DNA of 64,000 nucleotides from Gossypium raimondii (lineage: Eukaryota; Streptophyta; Magnoliopsida; Malvales; Malvaceae): positions 54,579,924 to 54,643,923 of the forward strand of contig NC_068570.1 of assembly GCF_025698545.1 (NCBI RefSeq), written 5' to 3'. Under the pieces are notes generated by a model that worked only from the letters and a program-made list of their open reading frames with translations, made no database searches and was not told where the DNA came from. This document shows positions 36,943-49,380 of the stretch, in pieces. How positions within the stretch are numbered: the stretch's first letter is position 1; each line of letters starts with the position of its first letter. The translations under genes and the position numbers were made by a program.

Positions 36943-37605
36943 TCTAATTTTTTTTTATCAAAATCCATTTTTTGAGCCTAATATTTTTATTCAACCCTTC
37001 TCAAATTTTGGACAAGTAATCTGATGCATGAACAAATCTAGTTATAAATAAAAGTAAGTTTGTATAAAAAAAAAGGGGTATAATACACCTGAGGTCACTA
37101 AACTAGTAGTAGGTTTATATTTTCATCACTTAACTTTAAAAAGTTACAAAATTATCACTGAACTATTCAAAAGTTTTTATTTAAATCACTAGGCTATTAA
37201 GTTTTTTTTTTTTTTAAAGTTCGGCTAGAAAACTCCCAAGCGACAATTTGACGATCGGTACGGTGGATTAGTACCTATCGATGAGTAAAAAGACATACCT
37301 TAGATCCAAGTTGATCTGACGGTTAGAGTCGAGATTGGAGAAAAAATTGTTTGGATTTTGATTCACATATTCGCGACATTCAAAGTTGTTTCATTAAAAA
37401 AACTGAATTGTAGAAGAGAAGGAAAAAGAAAGCTTTTGATTAGTGCAGGTGGTGTGAACAAAGAAAGCCATATATCAATCATTTTAACAGTTCAATGAGT
37501 TTAATGAACACTTTCAAATAATTCAATTACCATTTAGTAACTTTTTAAAGTCAAATAACCAAAATATAAATTTATTCAGCATTAGAAATAATTTAGATTT
37601 ACCCC
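36943..37605 (+). repeat. Direct repeat copy 2 with the complete MITE
   Basis: Same flank as copy 1. The MITE runs from about 37075 (GGGGTATAATACACC) to TTTAGATTTACCCC at 37605, so inverted ends are present. Inner arms carry GTCACTAAACT and its diverged complement (TTTAGTAACTTTTTAAAG). Confidence 0.7.
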
Positions 37606-38119
37606 CTCCGAAAAAACCCCAAAGTGTTTATAGATTGGTTGGATAGTGGACAACCTTAATAAGTGGAAATGTGGACAAAAAATTTTGTTAGGGGGTTGAA
37701 ATTAAATTTTAATTTTTACAATAGTAAAAATGCAATTTTACCATTTGAATAGCCTATATCTCTATATTTTTTAAAGGATTAAATCAAAATTTTATCATTT
37801 TTAAGAGGGACTAAAATGTAATTTTACTTTTACTAATTTAAAATTTTAAAAAGAATTAAAGGACATAAATGAAAAATTTTCCATTTTAAGGACGACTAGG
37901 ATCCCTGCCAGTCCCCCTGGCTACGCCCCTAGAACTGGAATATTGTTATAATATATTATACGTAAAAACAACATGCAAGACATCTTCCTTTCTATTAACA
38001 AAACATAACTCTTATTGAATTATGTTCAATTTTGTTGTTTCTCTCATTTTCTCGAAGTTTTAGGGTTTAGCCAAATCCATCCAACTTATTCTGGTTGAAT
38101 TAAATAAATTATTAAAAGT

Positions 38120-38275
38120 TAAAAAAATTAATTTAATCGGTTCAACCACTCAATTCAATCAACCTTTTGCTTGGTTCAATTAATTTGTACAGAGTCCTAA
38201 ATTAATTGATCTAATAACCTTCTTCAAGCCAATACCTCATTTAGTTCCTAATCAAACTGGTCCGATTCAAACAAT
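38120..38275. repeat. GGTTC/CCGGTT dispersed repeat, copy 2
   Basis: Shares ordered phrases with 24780-25010. Ends are not definable. Confidence 0.45.
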
Positions 38276-38699
38276 ATTACATTTTCTACATAAATACTAC
38301 ATTATTTTCAGTTACATGCCACACTTCCATATTTGACTTGAACTATTTAAATTTTATTAGGAATGACAATGGATTGAATATTTATTATTTTGAATTATTC
38401 AAATTTTAATCGGTAAGTTTGCACGAAAATTTATATCTAGTTTATTATCTTAAATTATCCGAATATCACTACTTAAATCTAAATTAAATATTAAATATTT
38501 GAATTCACAAAATAAAAATCCAAAATGTTAAAAGTAAAATTTTAAAAATAATATAAATTTGTAATGATAAATTTAGCTCTCAATTTTACATCTTTTGTCA
38601 ATTTGACCCTTATTTTTTAGCTAAATTTGATCATTAACCTTTCAAAAATAGTCAAATCGTTTTTTAACAAAAATGTGAAGTAAAACATTAATTATTTAA

Positions 38700-40067
38700 G
38701 GCATAATGACTTATTTGACCCTCCAATTTTATAAAAAAGTCATTTTAGCCCTCCATTTGAATTTTCGTCTCTTTTAATATTTGAACTTGCAGTGTTTGTC
38801 AAATCATCCCAAGATGGATGGAAAAATTAACATTTGTTAACTTTGCGGACACAACATTCACGTGGATGCCACATTAACAATTAATTATTCTTTTATAATC
38901 TAAAAAATCATTTTTTTAATTTTAAAAAAATTAATTGTTGATGTGATATACAGGGTTTTTTACTAAATTATTATAAAAAATAAAAAATAACAAAAATATT
39001 ATAATTTTTTTATTTACCAAAATATACAAAAAAAAAACAAAACAAAAAATGCTATAGATTTACCTAGTGGAGGTAGCGATTGGCGGCACCAAAGGTGCCT
39101 AACTGATTGGCGGCACCGATGGTGCCATACTGATTGGCGGCATCGAATCGTGTTATAAACACGAGCTCTGTTCGTATTTGTTCGTATTTTTTTCTCCGTA
39201 TTTTATTTCTTTAAAAAATATCTTAATTTCTAATTTTATAATTTTACATTATTTCAGTGCATTATGTTTAAAATTTATTAATTTAGTGTGTTTTTAAATT
39301 AAATTGGTGTAAAAAACCCTTATCCACGCTTTTTATTATTTTCCGATTTTATTACTTTCAATAAAATATATTATTTTAAATATTTTATTATTTTATATTA
39401 TTTCAATAAAATAATAAATGTACTGAAATAATATAAAATAATAAAATACGAAAATAATATATTTTTATTGAAAGTAATAAAATCGGAAAATAATACGAGT
39501 AAAGGGCAGAGATAAGAGTTTTTTTTTACACCAAATTAATTTAAAAAACACACTAAATTAATAAATTTCAAACATAATGCACTGAAATAATGTAAAATTA
39601 TAAAATTAGAAATTAAGATATTTTTTGAAGGAATAAAATGCGGAGAAAAAAATATGAACAAATACGAACGGAGCTCGTGTTTATAACACGATTTGGTGCC
39701 GCCAATCAGTATGGCACCATCGGTGCCGCCAATCAGTTAGGCACCTTTGGTGCCGCCAATCAGTTACCCTCCACTAGGGTCCTGTCAAATTGGCTGCAAC
39801 TTTTTTTTTCCTGTTTTTTGTTTTTTTTTGTATATTTTGGTAAATAAAAAAATTTATAATATTTTGGTTATTTATTTTTATAATAATTTAGTAAAAAACC
39901 CTGATATACACGTTGATTGTTACACAGATGCCACATCAGCAAAATTCCATATATTTTGGGGTGATTGGACAAATAACGCAAGTTCAAAGGCTAAAAGAGA
40001 CGAAAATTAAATGAATGGCAAAAATAAATTTTTTATAAAGTTGGAGGGCCAAATAAGTTATTATGCT
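38700..40067. mobile_element. Outer Mutator-like MITE interrupted by a second element
   Basis: Inverted ends GGCATAATGACTTATTTG and CAAATAAGTTATTATGCT have about 120-bp arms (CCCTCCAATTTTATAAAAAA on the left; the complement on the right). They are flanked by an exact 9-bp duplication ATTATTTAA (38691-38699 and 40068-40076). Without the insert and its duplication the element is about 410 bp. Non-coding. Confidence 0.85.
38953..39901. mobile_element. Inner foldback Mutator-like element (949 bp)
   Basis: Almost its whole length is a hairpin: GGGTTTTTTACTAAATTATT at the left, its complement at the right, and a short centre near 39.4 kb. Exact 9-bp duplication TGATATACA (38944-38952 and 39902-39910). 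Each arm carries near-tandem modules GATTGGCGGCACC...GGTGCC. No coding capacity; ORFs in it are read-throughs of the hairpin. It lies inside the 38700-40067 element. Confidence 0.9.
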
Positions 40068-40076
40068 ATTATTTAA

Positions 40077-40890
40077 AAATATTGACATGACATTATTTAT
40101 CTTATATGACATCAAAAAATAATTTAAAAATTATAAAAATTTCTAGTAATAATAAAAATTCAAAAAATAAATAAAAAGTTTTAAAAATTAACATTAATAT
40201 ATATGAATGGTCAATCAGTCTGTTATATTTAAAATTTTAAAATTTTAATTTATATTACCGTTAAAAATAAAATATGATTAAGTTCATGAGAAGGGAAGAA
40301 TGATAGCAATATACGTAAAATATCCGAGTATTACCAACCAAATCCGAAACCTGAGTTGAACACTATTATCTATTAAATATTGGAATTCATAAAAAAAAAC
40401 TAGTTTTAAAAATTTTGATATTTTTCAAATATTCAAATTCACAAAAATCTAAATTCGATTTCGCTAATATTAGAATAAAAAATGCAAATTTGAATAATGA
40501 ATAGCTGAAATATCTATCTACATCCGCTCCGAATCCCCAAAAAACAGATCAAATGCTCCGCAGTTCAAGAAAAAAATTTGAAGTTTTGTAACCCACTTTT
40601 CAAAATATCAAAATAAGCAGATAACCCAAACACTTTCTAAAGCCTTAACTCAGTTTTTCTAGTTTCGTGTTCAGAACAACGAAAAGAGTTCTTCATATTT
40701 GCTTTTGTGGATTTTTTTTAATCTGTATTTTATATATATTCGAAGTATATAAGTAATTTTAAAATAATTAAATAAATATATTTATATTCGATATTTATTC
40801 AAATATAAATAATAGAATCATTCCCTATTAATAGAAAAAGAAAAGTAATAAAGAAAGGAAAATAGGTGTAAGAGGTTGAAGGTGTGCAGG
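40077..40890. other. Intergenic DNA downstream of the third FDM copy
   Basis: AT-rich with no supported gene. From about 40900 onward sequence is homologous to the 3' flank of the first FDM gene (ATGAGCTTGAATTCAACATG compared with 26967 onward). Confidence 0.55.
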
Positions 40891-41210
40891 TTCCATGGAC
40901 TCAGAAAAGTTCTCAAAGGTCTTTTATACCATATTCATGAGCTTGAATTCAACATGTTAAAATCAATGCAGTTTCTTCCCACTAAGGTATATTCTACCAT
41001 GGGCTGGGAGCTGAAAATTTATTTAACATGGAATTCATGCAATACTTACGAATCCGATATTCCGAACATGCATTCAGTCTTTAGGTAGTCGGGAAATTAT
41101 TTCCTGCGATGAAAACAAAGATACTATGATCAGCAATTCAAGATAAACATCTCCAAGGGTTCAGAATCAATTTTCAACAACACCTACCTGAATAATGAGT
41201 TAGCATCCTT

Positions 41211-44200
41211 TCAGGTCATTCCTCGTCTGCGTTTAACGGTTTCCCACAGTTCCAGTAAGAATTCGACACCTTCTTTCAGGCTTGCCTTTCTTCCTTCTCT
41301 GTAGTTCCACAACTCGGAAATTACGTACCTTCCACTTGGATTGTATTCGTTTATTTCTTTTATGGCCAAAGTGACAGACTTGTATGCTTCATTGCCCATC
41401 TCAGCTTTCAAATCTCTTAACTTTTCGTCTTCATCATCAATCACTTCCTGAAGCAATTATCGAACTTTGAGCAAACCGTTTTTTTACCGACAAAAAAGCA
41501 GTGGAACAAAGAGCACGCTAGATGTGTTTCACAAGAAAAAAACATAATGATAACTTTTAAATTTATTTTCTAGCTGATTCAACATCGAGAACTGCATCCA
41601 GATATCCAATGAACAGAATGCATAATTGCATATGTAGAAAAACAGCCCTCTATGATGCCTATAACAAACAAAGATAACAATTATAGCCGGCTAACCTAAA
41701 AGGTAAGTGCGGGTAAGACTGGTGAATCTTGAAGTACATCATTGGACTGTTACAAGAGATTGCACCCAACTAAAGATTTACTCCTCTATCAGGAAATATA
41801 TTTATACACACATATATAAATACATAATACATACATAGCCGTAGCTATGATTAGTGGAACAATTAGAGGTAAAGGGTTTATCCAGTTCTATCTTTTACAA
41901 GTTTCCAAGGACAAACAAAAACCAATGAGTAATGCTGTCCTGAAATTGACATTTGTGATTATAAAATGTTTTGCACGAGGTAGGCTCCATGGAAATCTAA
42001 TAGTGTACATGTTTTTTACAATGGAGGAGGAAGAGAGCAATGCAACTTTAGAACTACCATGAACTAATCACACACACATATATATGACATCTTCATAGTA
42101 ACAGTGCTGAAGTTGAGAAAGGGGGGAAAAGGGGGACTGCAGCATAAATTTAAGGGGAGTCATGAAATACAGACCTGATACTCTTCTCCTCCCTCAAGTT
42201 TAATGCGTTTGAAAGGATGCCAGTCCGGATCCTTCAGATATTCCTCCCACAATGAGCACATTTCCGAAGCTCTCTCCTCAGCTAGTTCCTCATTATATCT
42301 TCTCTTCATTGCTTCAAGGAACGGTTTACCATCAAGTTCCCCCATTCTCTTAACGCCGATATTTGCACGCCTTGATATTTCTTTTAATCCCTACAAAGTG
42401 ATTGAATTAGCACTTCCTGAATAGAAAGTGTCATGAGCCATAAAGGCTGAAGCAGAGTTTTAAGAACTTATATGAAAAGCATGTTCGCAAATCAATTCGA
42501 CTGATAAACCTAACAATTCAGTAAAAAAAACAGTTGCAAAGCCTTAACCCATGTTTCATTTGACAGAACTGCAATATCTCGGGGGAAAGAAAAAAAAAAT
42601 GTACACAATCAACCAACTTGCTTTTGATCACCTGTGCTTCAGCTAATCTTTTTATCATATCCATTAGTTTTTAGTGAGGAAAAGGTGTTGAAATACAACC
42701 AATTAGCTAAAAACCATGCATTACTATCCAATGAGCCTGATTTCTTTGGCTTATTTCAGTTTTCCCAATACCATCATATAATTCATGATTAAGCGAGCTT
42801 ACCTTGTAAGGCAACAAATCATAATCTCAATATCACCATTGGAAAAATATATGTTCAAAGATACTAAAAGACTTTCAAGTCGACATCTGCTAACTAAAGT
42901 CTGCAGTAATGCACAAGGTTGAAAAGAAAACTCACATTAATCAATTCTTTGCGAGCATCCTGCAGCTCATCATTGCTCTTACGTTCGCTTACAATAAGAG
43001 TTTGGTTCAGTGCTTCTAAATCTTCAAGCTCTCCCTCCTTTTCTCTCAAATCCTTAAGACTCGCCTCTATCTTTTGCAATACTTCTTTATCATCTTCATC
43101 TCCCATGTGCCTAATTACATTCAACGAACCTCTCAGTTGCTCGATTTCCAGTTCTAATGCCTGTTTTTGGTCTAATTGTTTCTCCAGTTGAATTATCCTA
43201 TTGTGAAGTTCCTCCTTTTGCCTCTGGATAATTGGTGGTCCAATCATATAATAAGTTCTCAGCATTGTAAAACCGGAAAGGTAGTATTCTGGTAAAGAAA
43301 AAAAAAGGGCACGAATGATAAACAAAACCTTCTGATCTTCAGCCAATTTCATTACATTTTCATCAGCCCTTTTTTGCTCCAAAGCAGCCATTTGTAATGA
43401 ACTATTTTGAACAGCATTCTTGAAGAAGAAAAATGTTAGTTTTAGATTCTCCAGGAACTCTTTGATCAACATTCCTGAGTATACAACTAAAATGAAACAC
43501 ATCAAGATGCTGCAAGAGCAACCAAAGTTGATTTTATTCTTTTTATCGTTTTGCCTTCATGATAAAAGAAACTAATGGTAGGAAATCACCAATTCTAGAT
43601 TTTAGCTTGCAATGTAGGCACCTATGTTTACCCTTCAGAATATATGATTACATATTATTCAGGAGATTCATGATTTTGAGAATCAACGATTATCTCCACA
43701 ATTTGTGATAGACGAATTTCTATCAAGACTGTCAATAAGGAACAAAAATGTTGATTTCGGGACAACATTGTTGCAAAAGGAAAAACTCTACACCAGGATT
43801 ATGAGTTCCAATGGCATCAATTCCGAAGTGGTCATATGAACAGAATATTAAACAGTAGTTTCACCGAGAACACCTCAATATAAAACTTGAGGAGAACAAG
43901 CAAAAGTGAAAATGAAGAATGAAGCATAGCACCTGTTCAAGCTCCTCAGCTAACTTTTTTCTTTCAGTTTCATTGAGTGCCTCTCGCTTTTCAAGTTCAA
44001 CTCCACGCAATTCCAGTTCCTTTTTATGAGTTTCTAGCTGTGACTTAAGCTTTTCGTGGTCACTAGAAATCTTCTGGAAGTGTTCCCTTGCACTTAGTTG
44101 AATCTTTTTAATCTCTGTGAACAGTAGCAACATGAGTTTGATACCTTTGAGACTACAGTAGTACCCGAAAACAGTTTCAAACATTAAAGTTAATGGAACA

Positions 44201-45261
44201 CCACAGTATTGTATAAAAACAGTAATGACGTGTAACAGACTCGATGTAGGCTACCATCGGCAAACAGAACTGAACACTCAAAAACAGAATAAAACCAACA
44301 GATGAATGGAATGTGTGTATTATTACAACTTGATAAGAATTAAAAACACACCTTCATTATATGCTTGAAGAAGGTTTTCCTTTTCCTCCATTAAAACCTC
44401 AAGGGACTTGGAAGTTTCAGAACATATTGCTTCCAGTTCTTTTATGTGTTTGGTTTTAGTCTCGATGATATTTGTCAAATTTGATACAAGCCTATCTTGT
44501 TTCCTGGCTTCTTCCTCCATGAGCTCGGAAATGGTCTTAAGGTCACCAATCTTGCGTAAATGGTCTCCAATAATACCACTCGCATTGTAGTCATCAGCAC
44601 GGGCAACCCAAGCATAAAGACCATGCTTAACATCATCATTAGCACCCCAGTCCTTTTTCCCATGGTGATCTGCCTCGTAAGCCTTCTCAAACGACAAGGC
44701 ATTATGTAGCCCTGGCCAGCCTTTACGGAATTCCACAACAGCAGTCCCAGAATGACCACGGAAATTCCAAAGGGGGTGAACTCTTACGGGGTTGAACCCT
44801 CTCCTGATCAACTCATCCCTCAACTTGGATCCACTTTCTCCTACAGATCGCCCATCCGCGGACCTTCGAGTAGGAATATTAACCACAATTCCAGTACACG
44901 GCCAAACAATTTTCTCATCATGGTCACATCCACTAGGAGGATCCTCTTCAACAACAGGTTTTGGTGAACTAACCACAGGCACAAGATCTGTTTCCAAATA
45001 CCTCGCCAAAGCTAGGTGATTGGCTTTCACTCGTGGTTTTCTTTTTGCAGAACTACTATTTCCCACACCAGAAGCATGCTGAAGGAGATCCTTGTATCGG
45101 TACTTTTGCTTATTACTCTTGGGACAATACGGGCAAGTATAAGTTTCATCCGAAACCATGACCGTGTACTTCCCATTCTTTAGTTTTTCATATGATTTAT
45201 CTTCATACTCTTCCATTTCAGATTCACTTATATCCGAATCATCTCCTGAGCTGATATCCAT
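41211..45261 (-). CDS. FDM/IDN2-like RNA-directed DNA methylation factor
   Basis: Six coding exons (45261-44352, 44114-43933, 43418-43329, 43223-42936, 42390-42175, 41447-41211) give 640 residues. ATG at 45261 opens MDISSGDDSDISESEM. One zf-XS (CPYC...H) is followed by the XS domain (KIVWPCTGIVVNIPT...YGLYAWVARADDY), a coiled coil rich in Glu/Lys/Leu, and the XH domain (KRMGELDGKPFLEAMKRRY...SGRYVISELWNYREGRK). Exon sizes equal those of the gene at 27-31 kb except exon 1 (258 nt shorter, one zinc finger) and exon 5 (three nt longer). It is a tandem paralogue in the same orientation and presumably works in RNA-directed DNA methylation. Exon phases agree throughout, with no disabling change seen. 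Confidence 0.94.
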
Positions 45262-46142
45262 TCTCAAGGGAACCTAAAAGGTACAATAAAACAAAACATC
45301 AAACTACATCCAATAGCAAACCATAAACTTCCTTATAGGTCTGAATAATTTATAGGCCAATTAAATTACAAAAATGTAAACATAATTTCTCCTTCAAACA
45401 GAAGCCTCGAATATTATCTAGCTGATAATACGTAAATAATTAAAATGCTCAAGTACAATTTTGTCACTGCATTTCTTTTCCTGCCAGATACAGAAGTCAT
45501 ATGTTGCTCCGACTTTTTATTTTATTTTCTTGAAGTAGATATGATACTCTAAAAACTCTCCAAACATACAGAAAAAACTTAGGAAAAATAGAAGACGATC
45601 GAGCACATACCCATAATCCGCACTCACATTCGAGTCCAAGTAACATAGAAACAAATCGAAATACTACGATTTTAATTAGTGTTGCATGTTAATTATTTGC
45701 TAATTTTCAATCCATTGTTTCTCATTTTTCTATAGAAAACAAAATTACAAGAAAAAAGACGTCGCATTGCAGTATCTAACCAAACAAAATATTGTCCTTT
45801 CTTCTTCACCTACTTTTCCCAGGAACCAAACAACGCCAGAATGTTAAAATTTTATAAACAGAAAATGCATGCAAGGACCTAAACGATCATTTCCACTGCC
45901 CCCTCCCCCCATTCATGATCACAGTAACAAAAATGCAGGAGAAAAAAAATCAAAACAAGCAGCAGATCATTACAACTACAATATCTAAAATTCAAAAAAG
46001 ATAAAGAAACGATTTGACTGAAGTCAAAAAATTTTCACAGAGAAATGCAACTCTCATTAAAGCAAAAACAAGGATTTTCATGAAATAAATTGAAGAAGGA
46101 AACAAAATGAAGTAAAAAAAAATAAAAATTTTAACTGTTTAC

Positions 46143-46220
46143 CTTCACAAGATATGAGCTGCTTTGATTCTGAGAAATTTGAGCTTTCTCCCAAGAGCTC
46201 TGATTTTGTTAAGATTACAC
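46143..46220 (-). other. 5' UTR exon of the third FDM copy
   Basis: Leader ending TATCTTGTGAAG with donor GTAAAC at 46142. The acceptor CTTTTAG lies at about 45274-45280, with the exon from 45273. The leader intron is therefore about 0.87 kb. The upstream limit is approximate. Confidence 0.6.
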
Positions 46221-46229
46221 AATTGTTAG

Positions 46230-47637
46230 TGCATAAAAGACTATTTATTATTGTCTACTTTCAGGGAATTATTTAAGGGTGCATTTACTTGACACCTGGT
46301 AATATTCGACGGATATGATTGCATCTTGAGTCTAAATATGATATTATTATATTTTATATTTGTTTGAAATTAATTTGATGTTAATATATTTTATGCTTAT
46401 TTAAGTTAAGAAATTATTTTATGCATCATTTTCATCAATCCGTCCAATTAAAATATGATACATGATTCTGTTCAATTAAAACATGACACATCATTTTCAA
46501 TTTAAAAGTTTGGTCCAAATGTACATATGATGTGAAAAAAAGATGATATATATTCTTTTAATTAGACGAGACCATAAATGATGTGATGGAAAAAGTCTAT
46601 AAAATTATTTCTCATTTAAACTTGATTTATTTAATGTGAAATATAAATTTAAAATTTTAAATTTAAAATTTAAAATTTTATATTATAATATTATAAATTA
46701 TTTTAGATTTAACTTTTATTTATTAAAAGTAACATAAGAAAATATATTATAAGCTTAAAAATAGTTCAAATTTGGACTTTCAATATTTAAGTTCAAGTTT
46801 GAATTAAATTTTTTGTTAAAAGTTTATTTTTAGATTTAATATTTTAAATAAATTTTTCAAATTTGAATAAATCTTCTATGTGGATAACTCAATCATTAAA
46901 CAAATTACATGATAAAAATAAATAAATAAACAAAATACTGTACAATTTTAGGAGTTTATGGATGAAGTTGCGACCTGAAAATTATTTTGTTTTATTGTCA
47001 GTTAAAGTGTAATAGTTTGTGTCACTATCTAAAATAATATTAAAGAATATTTGTATGATTAAAATAAAATAATTATTAAATTAAATGATATAATATTTTG
47101 TTTTCCTTATTTTAAAATTAATAATTTCATTTATTTTTAAGCTTTTTAATTAAAAATAAGTTTTTATTTTATTTTATTAATTTATAATTCAATTTAAGTA
47201 ATGTAAAAGTGAAAATCTTAACTTTAACCTTAAAATTTTTTGTTTTATTTTAATCTTAAAACAAAATTTTTAGCTTGATTCCTACATATATTAATCCAAA
47301 ACAAAAAACCTCAACCCTTACACAAGTTTACACACGTAAAACTTGCAAAAAACATACACATATTAATATAATATAAAATTATTGATAGATCAAAATTTAT
47401 ATAAATATAAAATATTTAATACCTTTCTCGTTAAAAGTCTCAAGAAATCTGAATAGATTGGCCAATTGGAGTACTAATTTAGGAAAAGGAATTGCGAATT
47501 GCTTTTATTTTTAAATTTTAATAATTTATTTAATTGAACTAATCGGATTATTCAAATAGTTTGTCAAAATATACCTACAAAATATTAAAAAGATAAAAAT
47601 ACTCGAACTTGAAACCCGAATCCTAATAACATAATAA
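46230..47637. other. Intergenic DNA between the FDM and DUF547 genes
   Basis: AT-rich; no gene or bounded repeat seen. It includes the FDM promoter side and the 3' UTR of the DUF547 gene. Confidence 0.5.
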
Positions 47638-49346
47638 TTAATTATAAGGGCAGGAAAGCAGATATCGGAACTCAGATTCATAATGCTGAACTTCAACCAT
47701 TTTGGCAAACTGGTATTTAGATTCTTTGTTTAAACAATCCATAATGGATGTTTTCAAAGACCCAGAACGCGGCAATTGGCTATAAACCCATTCCACCAAC
47801 GATTCCATGTCGTCCGCGAAATCTTTCATATGCCATTGCAGTAGCTTCGGCAATGACACCTTCTTCTTGCTCGTAATTCCCACCGATGCTTCCAAATAAT
47901 CAACTTTTGCTTTCCCCAGTTCGTTCACTACTTCATCCGCTGTATAGATCCTTAACTGCATGCATTTTCATTTTCATTACTTTCATGTATCCGACACTAA
48001 CATCCGAGTTCAAATAATATGAAAAAGACTTACTGCTGGTGAGGACCATGTGCCTCGGCACAGGGCGAAAGTTACATTGGGTTCTGGATACCCCAAACCA
48101 TATGCATGTCTTAGTAGCATTTCTTTCTCATCCATTGGACCCTTCCAATGTCAAATCACATCAATGAAAAATCTGTTATAATTCGAATAGATTTTCGGTT
48201 TTTTTTCTTAATTACATATTAAATTCACGATTGAATAGATACAATGAAATAAATATATATACACATATATATATGCAAGAGGTAAATCATGTAAACAATG
48301 TGTATATTGACTCACATATTCTGATTCACATGGATGGCGAAGAATAAAGTGCTCAATGGCTAAAGCATTCAGTACTATACCGCCCACATTCAGTGCAGCC
48401 TGCACCATCAAAACCAAATGAATTTATAATTATTATTTATATTATAATTATGGATAATAGCTATATATATTAAAAAAAGAACACGAAACCACAAAATAAT
48501 GGGCTGATAGTGATAACAAGTCTACCTTATTCATAAGTGCTAATAATTTCTCTTGTGTGGAAGGTAGCCCATGTTCAAGAAATACCTGAAATTGTGATTA
48601 AAGTATAATTAAGGCATTTTGCTGCTTTTAATTTGATGATCATATTATTCTAAAATACATAAATGTTTTTGAGTTTTAAAGGTGTCTTACAGTACATGCA
48701 TAATACAGGCATTGTAGATATTGATCCAAAATGCCAGCTTTTGCTTGTAGGTTAAGAATGTCAAGTCAACATTAGATAATCTATGCATCAATATCCTGTA
48801 AAACAATGGAATTATATTAAATTAAAGTAAAAGGATTAAATTGTGAGAATCGTAGGGTCTAGGGCGTACATACCTCAACTTTCCAATGGGTGCTAAGCAA
48901 TCAGAGAATCGAGTGAGATCGAAGGAATGTCTTGTGATTTGGATGAAGTTCTTGTAATCCCCAATATCTCTAAAAAGGCCATCAAATTCTGGGATTATAC
49001 CGTAAGGATCAATGTTTGATGCATTTTGATTGAAGCCAAAAATGGGTGATTTTAAGTTAATCAATGAGTTCTTTGCCGAGTATCCTCTCGAAGCCATGCA
49101 AGAGAAGCTAAGCTTTGCTACAATGGCGGATCCTTCTTTATCTTGTGATCCCTGCTGGTTCAATTCAAAAAATATGCCTATTAAACATCTCACAAGTTCT
49201 TCCGACAGTTCATTTGGTTTCTCATTAATGATCGGGCATTGCTTTTGAATTCTCCATGTTTGTAATTTCTTTGATCGTTGATTAACTTCTCCTGCTAAAA
49301 AAAAAAAAAAAACCAAAGCTCTTAAAATTTGATAATGGATACCTTT

Positions 49347-49380
<34 letters not shown>

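Noticed and set aside
39638-40010. Two overlapping plus-strand frames with GAANQ-type repeats
   Set aside because: They are translations of the right arm of the foldback element; the peptide repeat reflects its GC-rich modules.
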